Positions 1-10,860 of a stretch of 64,000 nucleotides of DNA are shown here, one piece after another. Source of the DNA: Henricia sp. BOLD:AAB3569 (Eukaryota > Echinodermata > Asteroidea > Spinulosida > Echinasteridae); NCBI GenBank assembly GCA_037783545.1, contig JBBELK010000462.1, positions 396,370 to 460,369 on the forward strand, read 5' to 3'. How positions within the stretch are numbered: the first letter of the stretch is position 1; each line of letters starts with the position of its first letter. A program made the position numbers and the translations under genes. The notes below the pieces were generated by a model. The model had not been told where the DNA came from and made no database searches. It saw only the letters and a list, made by a program, of their open reading frames with translations.

Positions 1-519
1 TCACCAAATTGCCTACCCTCATTTAAGGATGTATTTAACGCAATGCACTTCTCCAATAAGCAGCTCACAGTTCAAATTCACAGACGACTTTACAGAACGA
101 ACAGAAACTCAAAAGTGAACCAAAGTTATACACGCAACCACAGGCCAAGGTCGCGATCATTTCCATGTATGCTCCGAGTTTCCTATCTTAAAATCTACTT
201 ATTCATCCGAATTGTTTACTTTACCAACATGCAAGTTTGATTGACAATACAAATTTCGTTGAATCGAATACTACACTGACAATGTACGAAACACATCAAA
301 TATGCTGGTACTAGCTCTGTGTGACAGCATCATAATTTATGACTAGGTTGCACTTGTGTAGGGTCAAAGTTCTACCACAACCATATAATGATGTGCAAGT
401 GCATACATGTACATAGGGTGGATGTGCTATATGCACTGGTGTTGCTGTTTAGACATGTACATGTACCAATTAAGACTACCTTTTAAAATAAATCAAAGTA
501 CTACAGGTTATCAAGTGAA
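1..519. other. No gene seen; TACATGTA-rich sequence
   Basis: No coding signal or repeat boundary is recognisable. The stretch contains several copies of the palindrome TACATGTA, which recurs through the left 24 kb. The short reading frames have no recognisable domain. Confidence 0.6.
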
Positions 520-805
520 TTAAAGGTACACACTGGCCTACTGTTTACATAATTTAGTGATACAGCATCCTTGACAATAATTTGTTGATGGTCCTTTTGA
601 AAAAAGATCGTAAAAATGTCCCGTAATTAACCACAATAGCTTAAAATTAATAAAAACAGTCAAAAGTTGAGTTATACGCTTTACCAGCAGTTCACTATCG
701 TGCGAGACTCACGACTTTGTCGGAAACGATTCGCTCAGATTCACTTGGCAGCATTTTGCGCTATGAGCATCTTTTTTGATGGATACCGGCGCATTATAAA
801 TTTTC

Positions 806-829
806 ATTATTATTATTATTATTATTATT
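806..829. repeat. (ATT)8 microsatellite
   Basis: Eight uninterrupted ATT triplets inside copy 1 of the TTAA-flanked element. The other copy (53353-54171) lacks this expansion, so it arose after insertion. Confidence 0.9.
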
Positions 830-1204
830 TTCTGCTGAAGATTTCACTGGACAGCCTGGACGACTGAATGGGTTTTTCCGTTTTCCGTAGAGGAGCTGAC
901 ATTCATGGTTTGTCTTCACGAACGTACAATTGTAATTTCATGGTACCGCGGTACCGTTTTTGGGCGGGCAACGTGTGTGTGCCGTGGGGCTAAATGTCAC
1001 ATTGTCTGGTAGACTGTTCACGGTGGAACTCGTTTCGTTTCCTCGGACTTTGTGTCAACATTTTATGTTTGATTTTTTAGAGTTACATGTACATGTTTAA
1101 CTTTGTTTCATAACCTGAATAAATAGTCTCTTTTGTCAAATACTCAAATATTTTGAAAAAAATCGGAGCTGAACTTCATGCAGTACTGCAGTAATAAACT
1201 TCAG

Positions 1205-1975
1205 GGGCCGATTTCACTAACACAATATTTTGCGATCATCGTTAGAATGATCGCAAAATCCAAATTCATCGTTATTGCGATGGCGATGGATTTTGCATTT
1301 CACTAAAGCCGTCGCAATAGCGATGAGTATTAATTATAAATACATTTATTGGACTAGGACGATCGCTTAGTAACGCGTAAACGACCAGAAATTCGGTGAC
1401 TTGATGCACGATTCTGCAGCGCAGACACTATAGCGACAGATATGCCATGATGCTCGGATGTTGTGAAATAGAAGCATTCTGAGAGCTTAATACTTGAACG
1501 GTTGCATCTATTGCATGGCTCCTAAGAGTTGAAGGGCGGAGATGTGGCTCTAAAATGTCAATAATTCTCATGACACCATTTCGCGTAAACCGATCATATT
1601 TGTGCATCTTTTTGTCATTGTATGAATCCAAAGAATTTGTCATGTCCCTGAAAACCCTCTCTCTCGGTAATGCTCTGGCGTTGTTTTGTACAACAACTGA
1701 AACGCCATTTCGAGACACACTAAAAATCACCAAACCTTCAAAATACTAAACAAATGGCGCAATATTGTATTTTAGCGATGAATGTTTCCATTTACGATGA
1801 CAAATTAGTCGTCGCTAAATATTCATCGCTAAATAACAACTAGCGATGGCCAACGCCATCGCTAAGTTTTTGTGAAATCGCTCTTCGAAGTTGATCGCAA
1901 AGTTGCGATGGATTTCGAGTTTAGCGATTGATTTGGGCATTAGCGATCATCGCAAAGCGTTAGTGAAATCGGCCC
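1205..1975 (-). mobile_element. PIF/Harbinger-derived element with CAG target duplication
   Basis: Inverted termini GGGCCGATTTCACTAAC and its complement bound 771 bp, flanked on both sides by CAG (1202-1204 and 1976-1978). A minus-strand frame inside resembles the start of Harbinger nucleases. Harbinger elements are known to make 3-bp duplications. Subterminal GCGATGG/TTGCGATC-like repeats fill both ends. The element sits within the TTAA-flanked element 524-2199 and is therefore younger. It is too short to encode a full transposase, so it was mobilised in trans if at all. Confidence 0.85.
1428..1733 (-). pseudogene. Fragment of a HARBI1-like transposase N-terminus
   Basis: The 101-codon frame contains RVFRDMTNSLDSYNDKKMH followed by a segment with RNGVMRIIDILEPHL and RSHAIDATVQVL. 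This order matches the N-terminal part of Harbinger/HARBI1 nucleases, where an R-x-F-R-x-R-T-x-P-L-D-x-Y motif is followed by a helical segment and a conserved RxHAL..xxQVLxAL. The frame ends soon after that point and the catalytic DDE domain is absent, so it cannot encode a working enzyme. It was probably left when a non-autonomous derivative formed by internal deletion. The family call is by eye from motif order, not from an alignment. Confidence 0.7.
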
Positions 1976-2203
1976 CAGGAATGAACTGTGTATCACACGG
2001 CCATACGGCTGGAAATAAAACTAACTTATCAAAACTTCCGATAAATCACGTGACCTTGAGTTTTTAAAAACATTCTCAAAAACGGCCAAATTGGGGTTTT
2101 TTTTTTCAGGTAATTCTCTTCAGTCTATTTTGGAAAGACTCTCAGGAAGTATGGGTCTATTTCGAGCCCAAAATAGCCCAACAAAGCCGGTGTGTCCCTT
2201 TAA

Positions 2204-3327
2204 GACATATGTACATAAAACATGTAGCGTTGAACAGTGTACACATTTTTAATAATAATTACAAACGTGCAACGCTGCTTCTACCATAAAACCTGGATAC
2301 GTGTACATGTACAGTAATTATACACTTACCTTTAAAATGTTTATCCAAAACAAACAGTCTATTCGCTGAATCAAATTGCGACAAACATCACCAAAAGTTA
2401 TATCCAAATACACTCCATAATTTCCTCAAACAAGCATGCATGCATGCAGGTATTCACTCCTTTGTGATAAAGAAGAAATCTTATTCAATCTTACACAATT
2501 CACGCATACTGGTGCAAGAACACAGTAACAGTTCCTGCCATGCATACACCAGTAACAACAATAATGTCCTGGTCTACAGGTAGATGGAAACATATCCTGG
2601 TTATATGCTCTTTTGTTGTGTGTTTAACAGCCGAATAGGTTCTTTTGTACGCTGTGACAGTGATTGTCATTCAAATTCCTACATGTACATGTAGCTCTGT
2701 AGTCAGTCATACAGTAACAACTTGGATCACCTGGCAGCTACAGTAATTTGTAAGTGCCACCCACTGGCTGAATTTGGGAAGGCTGGGCAATTTGGAAGAA
2801 CAACATTGATTTCCTCTTCATTGTGCTTTTTAGTAGAGAGCGTGATCCAATTCCGACCGTCACATGAGGGACGGAAATCAAGAGACAAATGCCTTTCCTT
2901 AGTCAATACAACAAATGAAAACTAAAGTGAACCTGCATGTTTACCTGCTACTGATGTTAATACACACACCTAGTTTATCACATGTTGAAATTGACTTTAC
3001 AGTTTTATACAGAGGTTGTTTTATGCATAAGGGACGGGCAATCAATAAAATTGACAAAAACTAAAAAATGTTACAATGTACTGTACATATGCATTTTCAA
3101 CTATTTCTTGAAAATGTGATGGCACAGCAGTGTGTCCAGCCAAATTTATTTTGTTAATTTTTGTAATATGATTGTAAAATATGGACATTTCTTTACTGTT
3201 CGAGGTATTATTTTGAATAATTTAAGAAATTTTGAAGTTTTCATCCTGTGTTTACCCGTTTGGGATCATGCTCCACATACATGTACGTGTACAATAAGTT
3301 ATGGTTTGCAACCGTGTACTGTACATG
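2204..3327. other. No gene seen; unassigned
   Basis: AT-rich sequence with scattered TACATGTA and a GCATGCATGCATGC run near 2437. No recognisable domain, long inverted repeat or tandem array was seen. Confidence 0.5.
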
Positions 3328-4366
3328 TAGGTTTGGGCGACTCCAGCATTTTCGGAGTCGATTTCGATTCCAAAAAAGAATTGCGATTCCATTCGGAATC
3401 TATTTCATTTTTTACGGGAAACATTAACTATATTTAGCATGTTTAAAACCTAGTTTCCATATAATCGTAACACACACTGGACAGAACACTGACGGAGATA
3501 ACCGGCAAAGTTAAACTTGATTCAACTTTGCCGACTGTTTGCGTTGCAGTTTACATGTACGTCTAGTTTGCAGTACTGTCTGCGTTTGTTGCGATGATAT
3601 GAAAACCAGGCTTACGTCGACGATACTGCATATTGTGCAGATGACGACCTACTTTTTGGCACCGAGCGGCACTTAAACGTCTATAAAATGATGTCGGCCT
3701 GTGCCACACACACGTTCCTATGTGGAAATTATCAGAGGCTGAATAAGTTGCAGAAGTCAAGTGTTTTGGCTACGAAATTGCTAGGTAATTTCTGGAATCG
3801 GCAAGTTACATCACTATAGGAATCGAAAGTTGCTAAAAGGGAATCAGTTCCTACATGTACTTGGGTCTGTCCACAGTAATGGGGCACATTTGAAAAATAA
3901 GTCAATAATTCCTTTCAGATGTCTTTAGTTTATCTCAGAATTAAAGAAATGTCCTTGTTTTGTTCTCGGGAGATAACTTTTGCCCCAAAAGGTAAGAAAT
4001 TGCTGCCACAACATACATTTTTAAAAAGCAAGTGCACACATTTTCCTATTACGCATGTAACGTGGACAGACAACTTTGTGACATCTTTTTCCGTCTTTGT
4101 TAAATGCGTAATAGGAAAATTTGTGCACGAGGTTTTCACAAATGTATGTTGTAGGACTATTTTTCTTACTCCTTGGTGAAAAAGTTATTTCCTCAGTTTA
4201 GCTTGATAATTTAAAGATAAAATTAAGACATTTGAAGTGAACCTAAGATCTTGAATGTTACAGAATTGTACCCCATTACCGTGGACAGACCCACATGTAT
4301 ACTGGGAATCGATTCCTCAGAAATCTGAAATTCCGATTCCTAAGGTGAAATCCGCGCCCAAGCCTA
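3328..4366. repeat. GGAATCG dispersed repeat, copy 1 (interrupted)
   Basis: The ends are inverted: TAGGTTTGGGCG on the left and CGCCCAAGCCTA on the right. Next to them, both sides are dominated by GATTCC/GGAATC words. The inner part (about 3460-3840) matches 12420-12800 in reverse orientation and 46790-46960 in part, sharing TTCCAGAAATTACC and GTGTGTGGCAC-like blocks. It is a low-copy DNA-element family with no coding capacity. A foldback element (3863-4292) is inserted in its right half. Confidence 0.65.
3863..4292. mobile_element. Foldback MITE with GGGTCTGTCCAC termini
   Basis: GGGTCTGTCCACAGTAATGG at the left end is matched by its near-perfect complement at the right end. The two halves remain complementary far inward, for example TTTTCCTATTACGCAT (about 4039-4054) against ATGCGTAATAGGAAAA (about 4105-4120). 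The 430-bp element is therefore almost entirely one hairpin. It interrupts the GGAATCG repeat, so it is younger than that copy. Both flanks carry ACATGTA, which may be its duplicated target. A related element lies at 18297-18746. Confidence 0.8.
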
Positions 4367-4659
4367 CTGTACGGTACACTGTGGATTGTACCATGTACCG
4401 GTACATGTTTTTTAATATATTTGGAAAGAAGTTTAACTTTTTTTTTTCTCATTCTCTGCTGAGGAACATTGATAAGAAATGTTGGTCTTTCTATAAAAAC
4501 AAGAACCAAAGTGGCACATTTGATGCATTTGTGAAAATGGCTTAAATTCCATGTTGCCAAAATCTTTTAAAGAAATTATTGTGCAATTTCTAAATACATG
4601 TTGTGTAGAATATTTAAAATTAATTTAGGAACAGACACATCTTGGTATCGTGATTAATA

Positions 4660-4815
4660 TTTATATAATATTGGATGGCTTTGAGGGTGATATGAGAATA
4701 TACCGCACGAGTCATGAAAATACCGAACGAGCCGAAGGCGAGTTCGGTATTTTCATGACGAGTGCGGTATATTCTCATATCACCCGAAAAGACATCCAAT
4801 ATTATTATTGTTATA
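4660..4815. mobile_element. Short palindromic element
   Basis: AATATTGGATG (4667-4677) pairs with CATCCAATATT (4793-4803). The interior continues as a hairpin through GATATGAGAATATACCGCAC and its complement, ending in a CGAGCCGAAGGCGAG-like loop. The complementary blocks ATATAAAATGAAGCT (from 4814) and AGCTTCATTTTATAT (about 5370-5385) suggest it may be one end of a larger 4650-5400 element. Confidence 0.6.
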
Positions 4816-5430
4816 TAAAATGAAGCTGACACACTTGTAACATTTTTCAGACAGTATAATTTAAAATTCGAAATTGTTGAAAGTTTCACAAGCAACAGTA
4901 AACATTTCACCCTGGCACCATGGAGCTCCTTTTGTAGCTCCATGCTGGCACATATGGAACTGTTTTCAAATACTTTCGTAATACCACGTAGGCCTAAAAC
5001 TTACGGAGAATCGCATTCAGTTCAATTTTGCTTAAGTCTTCAAAGTCCTCTGACAATTCCTTTTCCCTCAAGTACAGCTTCAAAATGTTCACTGCTTTCG
5101 TGGTGCTTCTCCGTGTCGCTCCGCTTTCTCTATTTTGGAGGATGTCATCGTATTCATCGTCTTCTATCGTATCAAATCTGGGCTCGCCATTTGCTTTTCA
5201 TTTCGTGGAATTGAAGTGCGCGCGCGAGCTCGGTTGGTTCCGGTTGTGCATACATATATGCAGAATCGATACTGTTGTACAGTATTTTTTGTTACTGTAC
5301 AGTGTGTGACATTTTCCACCAACAGAGGGCGCTATAACGTACAGTAACAGAAATGCACGGTATCGCTCACAGCTTCATTTTATATAATAATATAAATTAC
5401 CGGGTACATTAGGCCGAGTAAAAAATCAAA

Positions 5431-5760
5431 CATGTTTCTCGTCCGGGTTTTTTAAAAAAAGGAGGAAGAGGGGCTTTTTATTTTTTAATTTTTATTTTTC
5501 AAGATGACTGCTATTAGAGATTTCTACGCCGTTGCAGGTAAATAGACTCGTGCGAAGACATATTTAGCGATGATACAGTAGCTACACGATGTAGAAAGTC
5601 ACCGAGAGAGTCTACATAGAAGACTTCGAACTCGCAAGTATTTATTTTCCGACAGATTTGTTGTAGTTTTTAATATTTTTGTCTCATTTTTTGGAAATAA
5701 AAAATAAAAAATAAATCCAGGCGGCCTCAAAAAAGGAAGCGGGTAGGGACGAGAAACATG
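5431..5760. mobile_element. MITE with CATGTTTCTCGTCC termini
   Basis: CATGTTTCTCGTCC at 5431-5444 is exactly complementary to GGACGAGAAACATG at 5747-5760. The interior is AT-rich and carries A/T homopolymer blocks on both sides. No coding potential is visible. The flanks do not show a clear target duplication beyond an A/T ambiguity. Confidence 0.7.
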
Positions 5761-6481
5761 TATTTTTTTTTATTTTGCCTTATGAGCAAAAGTTTTTTAA
5801 ATGTCACACTTACCGGTACAAGTACTTTGAGAAGAGTACACTATGGTTTATTGAATCATTCTTGTCACGTTTAATAGTACATGTACATGTACATACCGGT
5901 ACATGTATGAACAGGTAAAGATGTTATATTCAGAAGGCCATACAAAAACATGCCGTTTATATGAGAGTAAAACTGCATCCTGTTTTCATGGAATAGCCCT
6001 ACCGGTACATGTACATGTATACTACTTTATGTACCGGTATGTATATTATTATGAGCTCATTTCAATGGTTGTTTCATTTCATGGGTGATTAGGCACCATA
6101 CCACATATTGTAATTGTGTGCTCAGACACAATAGGCCTTTTCCCACTAGAACATCAAACCCCAGGGCCACCCCCGGGCGACTCAACCTCACCCCTCATGT
6201 ATTACGATCACATGACACAGTAGACTTAACATAGTATGTACATGTAACACATGTGCTCAGATTTTAACCATAAAGTTAAACAAAAATATGTTTTGTTGTT
6301 CCGTGACTTTTGTCAGCATATCTGTTAGTTAAAAATCGATAAAACAAGCACCACCACTCGGCATAGGTCTTTCAGTTTCGGAAACACACTTTTAATACAC
6401 AACAGGAATTTTGGTTCACCTTGACCGCTCTTTCTCACGGTGTCCAGGAACACTACAATTACCAACAACTGACAAATTTTG
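5761..6481. other. No gene seen; a solo MITE end at 6131-6200
   Basis: AGGCCTTTTCCCACTAGAAC near 6133 matches the terminus of the MITE at 17363-17773, and CCCCGGG-type palindromes follow, as in that family. I could not find the opposite end, so this is probably a truncated copy. The rest is rich in TACATGTA and ACCGGT. Confidence 0.5.
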
Positions 6482-6484
6482 CAG

Positions 6485-7490
6485 TGAGACCGTGTTTACA
6501 CTGGTCCCGAGCTCGGGATCAAGATTGACCCCCTGATAAGAATGTGTTGAGGTTAACCGCAATGGCCTCGAGTGCCGCGTTTATATCTGTTGTTGATCCC
6601 GAGCGCGGGGCCAGAAGTTGCAGTCAAAGGTCAAGCTAATGCAGCAGAATTCCGAGATGTTCCGTCCAGTTTAGCCATTATTTCTGCGCTGGCCCAAATG
6701 TCCAAAAACTTCGCCAGTTCGTCGTTGCTCCACGAGCGCCCGCGAACTTCGTTTGCCATCTTTTCACACGAAGACAACTCGACTCGGCTACTTCGTCTTC
6801 GTCAACTTCTCTTCACGACGAAATATATAATGTCAACTTATGCTATATCGGAAATCGTTGAATGACACTCCGAAATCCTTGATATAACAACTAAAAACTA
6901 AGCTGTATGATAATGACAAAGTGTCGCTAGATAGTTGCAGAAAGTAGAGAAAATGCAGAAAGTAGAGGAAATACAGAAACACTTTTTCTCAACGTGTGAA
7001 GTTTGTATCGGACACGCAAATAAGATTGCTGAATGCAGGATACCAATTACGTTTGTAGTACGTTGTGTTTTCGTAACGGACGCCAGCGAGATTCTCAGTG
7101 TTGCATCACATGTCGATCGCGTCGGGGTATCATGCATTTTGTCATGGCATATATGCCTGCATACAGTGCATGGAACCAGTGGTACCTGTGTGCGTGTATA
7201 CATGTACTACGTGTACACGTGTACATAATAAGAGCGCGGGCTCTCCTGGAATTTTCGCGCGCTTTAGCCCGCAACAGGATGTGGGGCTGTGTGATGAAGA
7301 TTTATTGCCCAGCTAACCGCAAACTGATCCCGAGCTCGGGATCGAACCCTCCGCCATCGCGAGACCAAAATCTCGGGGTCTGATCCGGGGCCAGTTTGGT
7401 TCCGAGAGCGTTTACACCTATTTGTGATCCGGGGCTGATCCCGAGCTCGGTGTTCGATCCCGAGCTCGGGATCAAGTGTAAACACGGTCT
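6485..7490 (-). mobile_element. Harbinger-derived 1-kb element, copy 1
   Basis: The termini are inverted (AGACCGTGTTTACAC core) and flanked by CAG (6482-6484 and 7491-7493). Subterminal sequence is made of the palindrome CCCGAGCTCGGG, present at both ends and once internally near 7328. The second copy (12971-13960) is inverted relative to this one and nearly identical over most of its length. A minus-strand 42-codon frame encodes a Myb/SANT-like start. In Harbinger elements a Myb-like DNA-binding protein is the second gene beside the nuclease. The nuclease is missing here, so the element is non-autonomous. Confidence 0.85.
6631..6759 (-). pseudogene. Truncated Harbinger Myb/SANT-like exon
   Basis: The frame starts MANEVRGRSWSNDELAKFLD and continues with IWASAEIMAKLDGTSRNSAA. 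The pattern R-G-x-x-W-S-x-x-E-x-x-x-L-L-x-I-W with a following L-D-G-T-x-R-N is the first helix region of the Myb/SANT-like protein found in Harbinger transposons. It stops after 42 codons, before the remaining helices. In an intact element this would probably be a first exon continuing through splicing. The second copy (13688-13816) has the same start, stop and length and reads NDK where this copy reads NDE. Confidence 0.7.
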
Positions 7491-7679
7491 CAGTTGGTGG
7501 TCTGAACTCGCAAGTTCTTCATTACTCTATTCTTTTTCCCTTTTTATTTAGTTTTTTTTTCAAAATTTGTTAAAGGGGCTGTGTCCTGGTTTGCACATGT
7601 ACATGTACATGTATGCACAGCAAAAATTGAAAAAGTTGGGCTAACCATCGTTTGCCCTTAACTTTTTTTCCCAACTGGC

Positions 7680-8165
7680 CACCAGGACCAGTTGGCTCAA
7701 GTTTTGACTGGCCCGTTGGCGTTTCAATAGAGTACAGAAGCGATGACGTCACAAAAAACTTTTTTTACATTTCAGCGTTTTGGATACCATGTATCGGTGG
7801 AGCATGATGAAAAACATCCACAGCCCAAATTTGGTGGGAATCGGTTCAGTGGGGCCCGAGATATGGCCGCATGAATACATAATTAGCCCCATTGAAATCA
7901 GTGTAAATTGGCCTGGTTCCAAAAGTTACGATCCAGGCCAATTTACACTGATTTGAATGGGGATAATTAGGTATTCATGCGGCCATATCTCGGGCCACCA
8001 TGAACCAATTCATGTCAATTTTGATGTGTGAGGGTTTTTCATCATGTTCTACCGAAATATGGTAATGAAAATGCTGAAATGCAAAAAAGAAAATTTGATG
8101 ATGTCACACTTCGGCTGTCTATTGGCCCGGTTCAAATTTCAATCCTGGTTGTTCATTTTTACACA
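7680..8165. mobile_element. Foldback element around a 25-bp centre
   Basis: Arms of about 230 bp face each other. GGCCAATTTACACTGATTT occurs on the right of the centre and its complement on the left. GTATTCATGCGGCCATATCT and its complement lie further out. The centre is about 7916-7938. Complementarity decays outward, so the outer limits are approximate and the copy is older than the palindrome at 10861-11632. Confidence 0.75.
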
Positions 8166-8284
8166 TGATGGTGATTTTTTATTACATTTTCACCTTCTGG
8201 GAATCAATAAGCTGCAATCGTAACCCAAATCCACTGTGACCATGGTGACAGTCTGGTCAAACATTTTTTCATAGACCACGCCGC

Positions 8285-8890
8285 TCCCAGTCATGAGGCC
8301 GAGGCCCAAGCTCTTCCCGGCCCGAAATTTGGAACAACTTATAGTGTACACCTTAGAACTACATGTAGTACTGTATGTCTTCTCTGAGCTTATTCAAATC
8401 GGCACTTTGTCAAACGTACGTACATGATGGAACTTTGTTTAACGCTAATTCACAGAGTCGCGTGATTTGGTTGCCATACAGTTTGATCCAGGAGCCGGGA
8501 TGGAATTTTCTCATTTTTTTTCCCAAAAGGTTTTTTTGGGCGGGTTTTTCGCCCTTCCCGTAATTAGCGTAAATTTTAGCGTCACATACATGTACATACA
8601 CATATTATGTCTTGTTGCTGCATTGTTTCTTTTGTCTTGTTTTCTTTTGTTTTGTTGTGTGTGTGTTGATGTTTAGTGAATGTTTATTTTGTACGTACAT
8701 GTACCTGTACCGGTAGTACATGTACGTATCTTGTTACAGTTTGTGCTTTGTATACTATTACGATTGTGAAGTTATTTAATTTAAATATTATTTTATTGTT
8801 TTTATTAGTTTTCGCAGGGCCCAATGAAAACCTGTTCTTGTAAACTGTTTGGGCACACCCTGGGAATAAATAAATGGAATAAATAAATAA
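8285..8890 (+). mobile_element. 5'-truncated CR1/Jockey-like LINE, 3' tail
   Basis: AATTTGGAACAAC and the stretch TTCAAATCGGCACTTTG match the last RT codons of the LINE at 56456-59790. There the protein ends in AIWNSL...SSFKSALRQTYT. The 3' UTR words GGGTTTTTCGCCCTTCCCGT and CTGTTTGGGCACACCCTGG are shared, as is the ATAAATGGAATAAATAAA tail. Only about 600 bp of the 3' end is present, which is the usual outcome of incomplete target-primed reverse transcription. It encodes nothing functional. Confidence 0.85.
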
Positions 8891-10138
8891 ATATAGTATT
8901 AAATATGTATGTAGAGTTTGACATTCTTTACATGTATGATGTATTTGACCTGACACAGGGTTTCTCCAGATAAATTGAATATTCTTTTGAAAGCCATCAT
9001 CATCCTGTGAGAGAGTTATAAATTAGTAAATAAATGATGCAATTACTGCATAGTACACTCAACAGTACAGGCTATACATGTACAGGTCTCCAGGCATTGA
9101 AAAATTGAATAGAAATAAACAAATGAATATAAATAAACTGAGGCCAATGCCACAATACACTTACCAGTACCGGTACATGTACTGTACCACGGTACCAGCA
9201 TTCTTAAACTAACGAACAATGGAGACTCAAAAATGCCATATGTTTGCAATGCCAGAACGAAAAACATACAATGTGTGTACATTGCATGCTACAGTCTTTC
9301 GTTTAAAATAAGGAATGCATTGTATGCCTTTGAATGAATACAGACCTACATGTACATGTACTGTACGGTACATGTAAATATCATCATGGAAAAGCAGAGT
9401 CATGTTTGTCAGCCTGGGGCAGTTTTTACAAGAATTAGGAAAGTAAACTTTTAAAAAGATGCCCCCTATTGACTCATTGACAGACTGGAATGATAGAAAG
9501 GTTTTTTTGAGACTTTTTTGATTAAACATACATTTCTGTCAAATTTGAAGCCTGCATACCTGTACACAGGATCATCCTGAGACCTCAGGGAATTTCCACT
9601 CTGCTAAATGCCCTGAGGAAATCCACGCAAATCTGTGAAGTAAGGCGGCTGTTGCGTTCAGCAAACACACGCCCGAGTCATTTTGATGTAATTTAATCCA
9701 TTTGGTCGTGTTATGCCGAAAAGAAACGATTTGTATACTTTCTAAAAATTGTAGTGGGTTCTGTTCCATGACTGTCCCATTCCTACCAACATTTCCGGCG
9801 ATGATCTTATTTACTCCGCAGTTTTTCGAATTACATGTACCTGCAATAACAGTGATGCATGCTGACCAACGTGAAGGGAACAGATTCCCTGTACATGTAC
9901 ATGTATGTAAAAATAGCAGCCAATCGCCGACGCAGACACGGCCAGCATTACCGAGTATGTATCACTATCACACTGCATGCAAAATGTTTACAATCTGCGC
10001 GCGTTACATTTGAATGCCTGCAATGCACTGCCAAGCATCCTGATTGGTCCAGAGAGGCGACAAGATTTTTATCGCTTGTTCCCCAGTGAAATGGGGCTGG
10101 TTTCAACAGGGCCTCGGTACGCAGAGTAGAGGAGTGCG
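8891..10138. other. No gene seen; unassigned
   Basis: AT-rich, TACATGTA- and GGTACC-rich sequence. Short frames only and no domain recognised. The part from about 9540 to 10090 is less AT-rich but shows no coding pattern. Confidence 0.5.
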
Positions 10139-10156
10139 TTAAACAGTCCGGTACAA

Positions 10157-10378
10157 TTCCAAATCAGGAAACAAATTTCCCATTCAGGTAACACATTTCC
10201 TAATCAGGGAACATGTGGAATTCAGCAGAAATATTTCCAAATCAGGAAACATACCAATTGTTTCCTGAATAGGAAACATAGTCACATGATAGACTGCCTC
10301 CAAATCAGGAAACACCATAAGTGTTCCCTAATTAGGGCACTTCAAATCACCTCATTCACTGCTTCCAAAACAGGGAAC
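10157..10378. repeat. Left subterminal motif cluster
   Basis: About eight copies of TTCCAAATCAGGAAACA-like words lie 20-40 bp apart, in both orientations because the motif is nearly palindromic (GTTTCCTGAATAGGAAAC at about 10260). Such arrays in transposons are often transposase-binding sites. That role is inferred here. Confidence 0.75.
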
Positions 10379-10719
10379 ACAGTTTGCTATACCCGTTATG
10401 TCAACTTGTGATCTTTTGTGTACATTAAATTCAAATTCAAAGCTATACTTTCGAGCGCTAATCTGAAAATTTCTGTACAGTACATGCACCAAAACGTTTT
10501 TTAAAGAAAAATTGTACTTTTTAAATTCCTTTAACTCAAATTTACGTACATGTACATGTTGGGACATACGTGTTGGGACATACATGTACGTGTGTACATG
10601 ATTAACTTGACTGGTCCACCCGGACTTTTTAAAAAGTGTTTTGACTGGTACGCGAGAGTTTTTACATGCATTTGGCCACCAGAACAGTAATGTTCGAGCC
10701 CTGAATTCAAATGCAGCAA

Positions 10720-10790
10720 CCCAAATGGTCAGTCTGGAGCAGGCTTGGGTTCATCTCCAAGGAAATGGGACAAACAAAAAATGAACATGT
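10720..10790 (+). repeat. 70-bp direct repeat, partner at 14079-14147
   Basis: ACCCAAATGGTCAGTCTGGA and the following GGTTCATCTCC...GACAAACAAAAAATGA recur at 14079-14147. Both copies lie inside the 6.75-kb element and flank the nested palindrome and Harbinger copy. Confidence 0.75.
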
Positions 10791-10860
10791 AAATCAATGT
10801 ACATGTAAATCAATTTAGATAAAATGTCTTTTTCGTAAATTTATGTGAAAGGCCTACACA

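Larger units (their letters stand above)
524..2199. mobile_element. TTAA-flanked non-autonomous DNA element, copy 1
   Basis: The left end reads AGGTACACACTGGCC. The right end, reverse-complemented, reads AGGGACACACCGGC, so the termini are imperfect inverted repeats. Each end is flanked by TTAA (520-523 and 2200-2203), as expected of a TTAA target duplication. A second copy lies at 53353-54171 in the opposite orientation and is similar along its length. For example, the stretch around 540-770 matches the reverse complement of about 53930-54160, and 2000-2190 matches 53360-53560. Without the nested 771-bp insertion at 1205-1975 this copy is about 0.9 kb, close to the 819 bp of the other. No transposase is encoded. 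TTAA duplications are known for piggyBac, Kolobok and Sola3. The AGG start leans towards Kolobok, but that is inference. Confidence 0.8.

Noticed and set aside
5319-5333. CTCF-like AGAGGGCGCT words (also near 29181, 34013 and 54478)
   Set aside because: The core is short and appears in several contexts, including an LTR. The match to the full CTCF motif is too weak.
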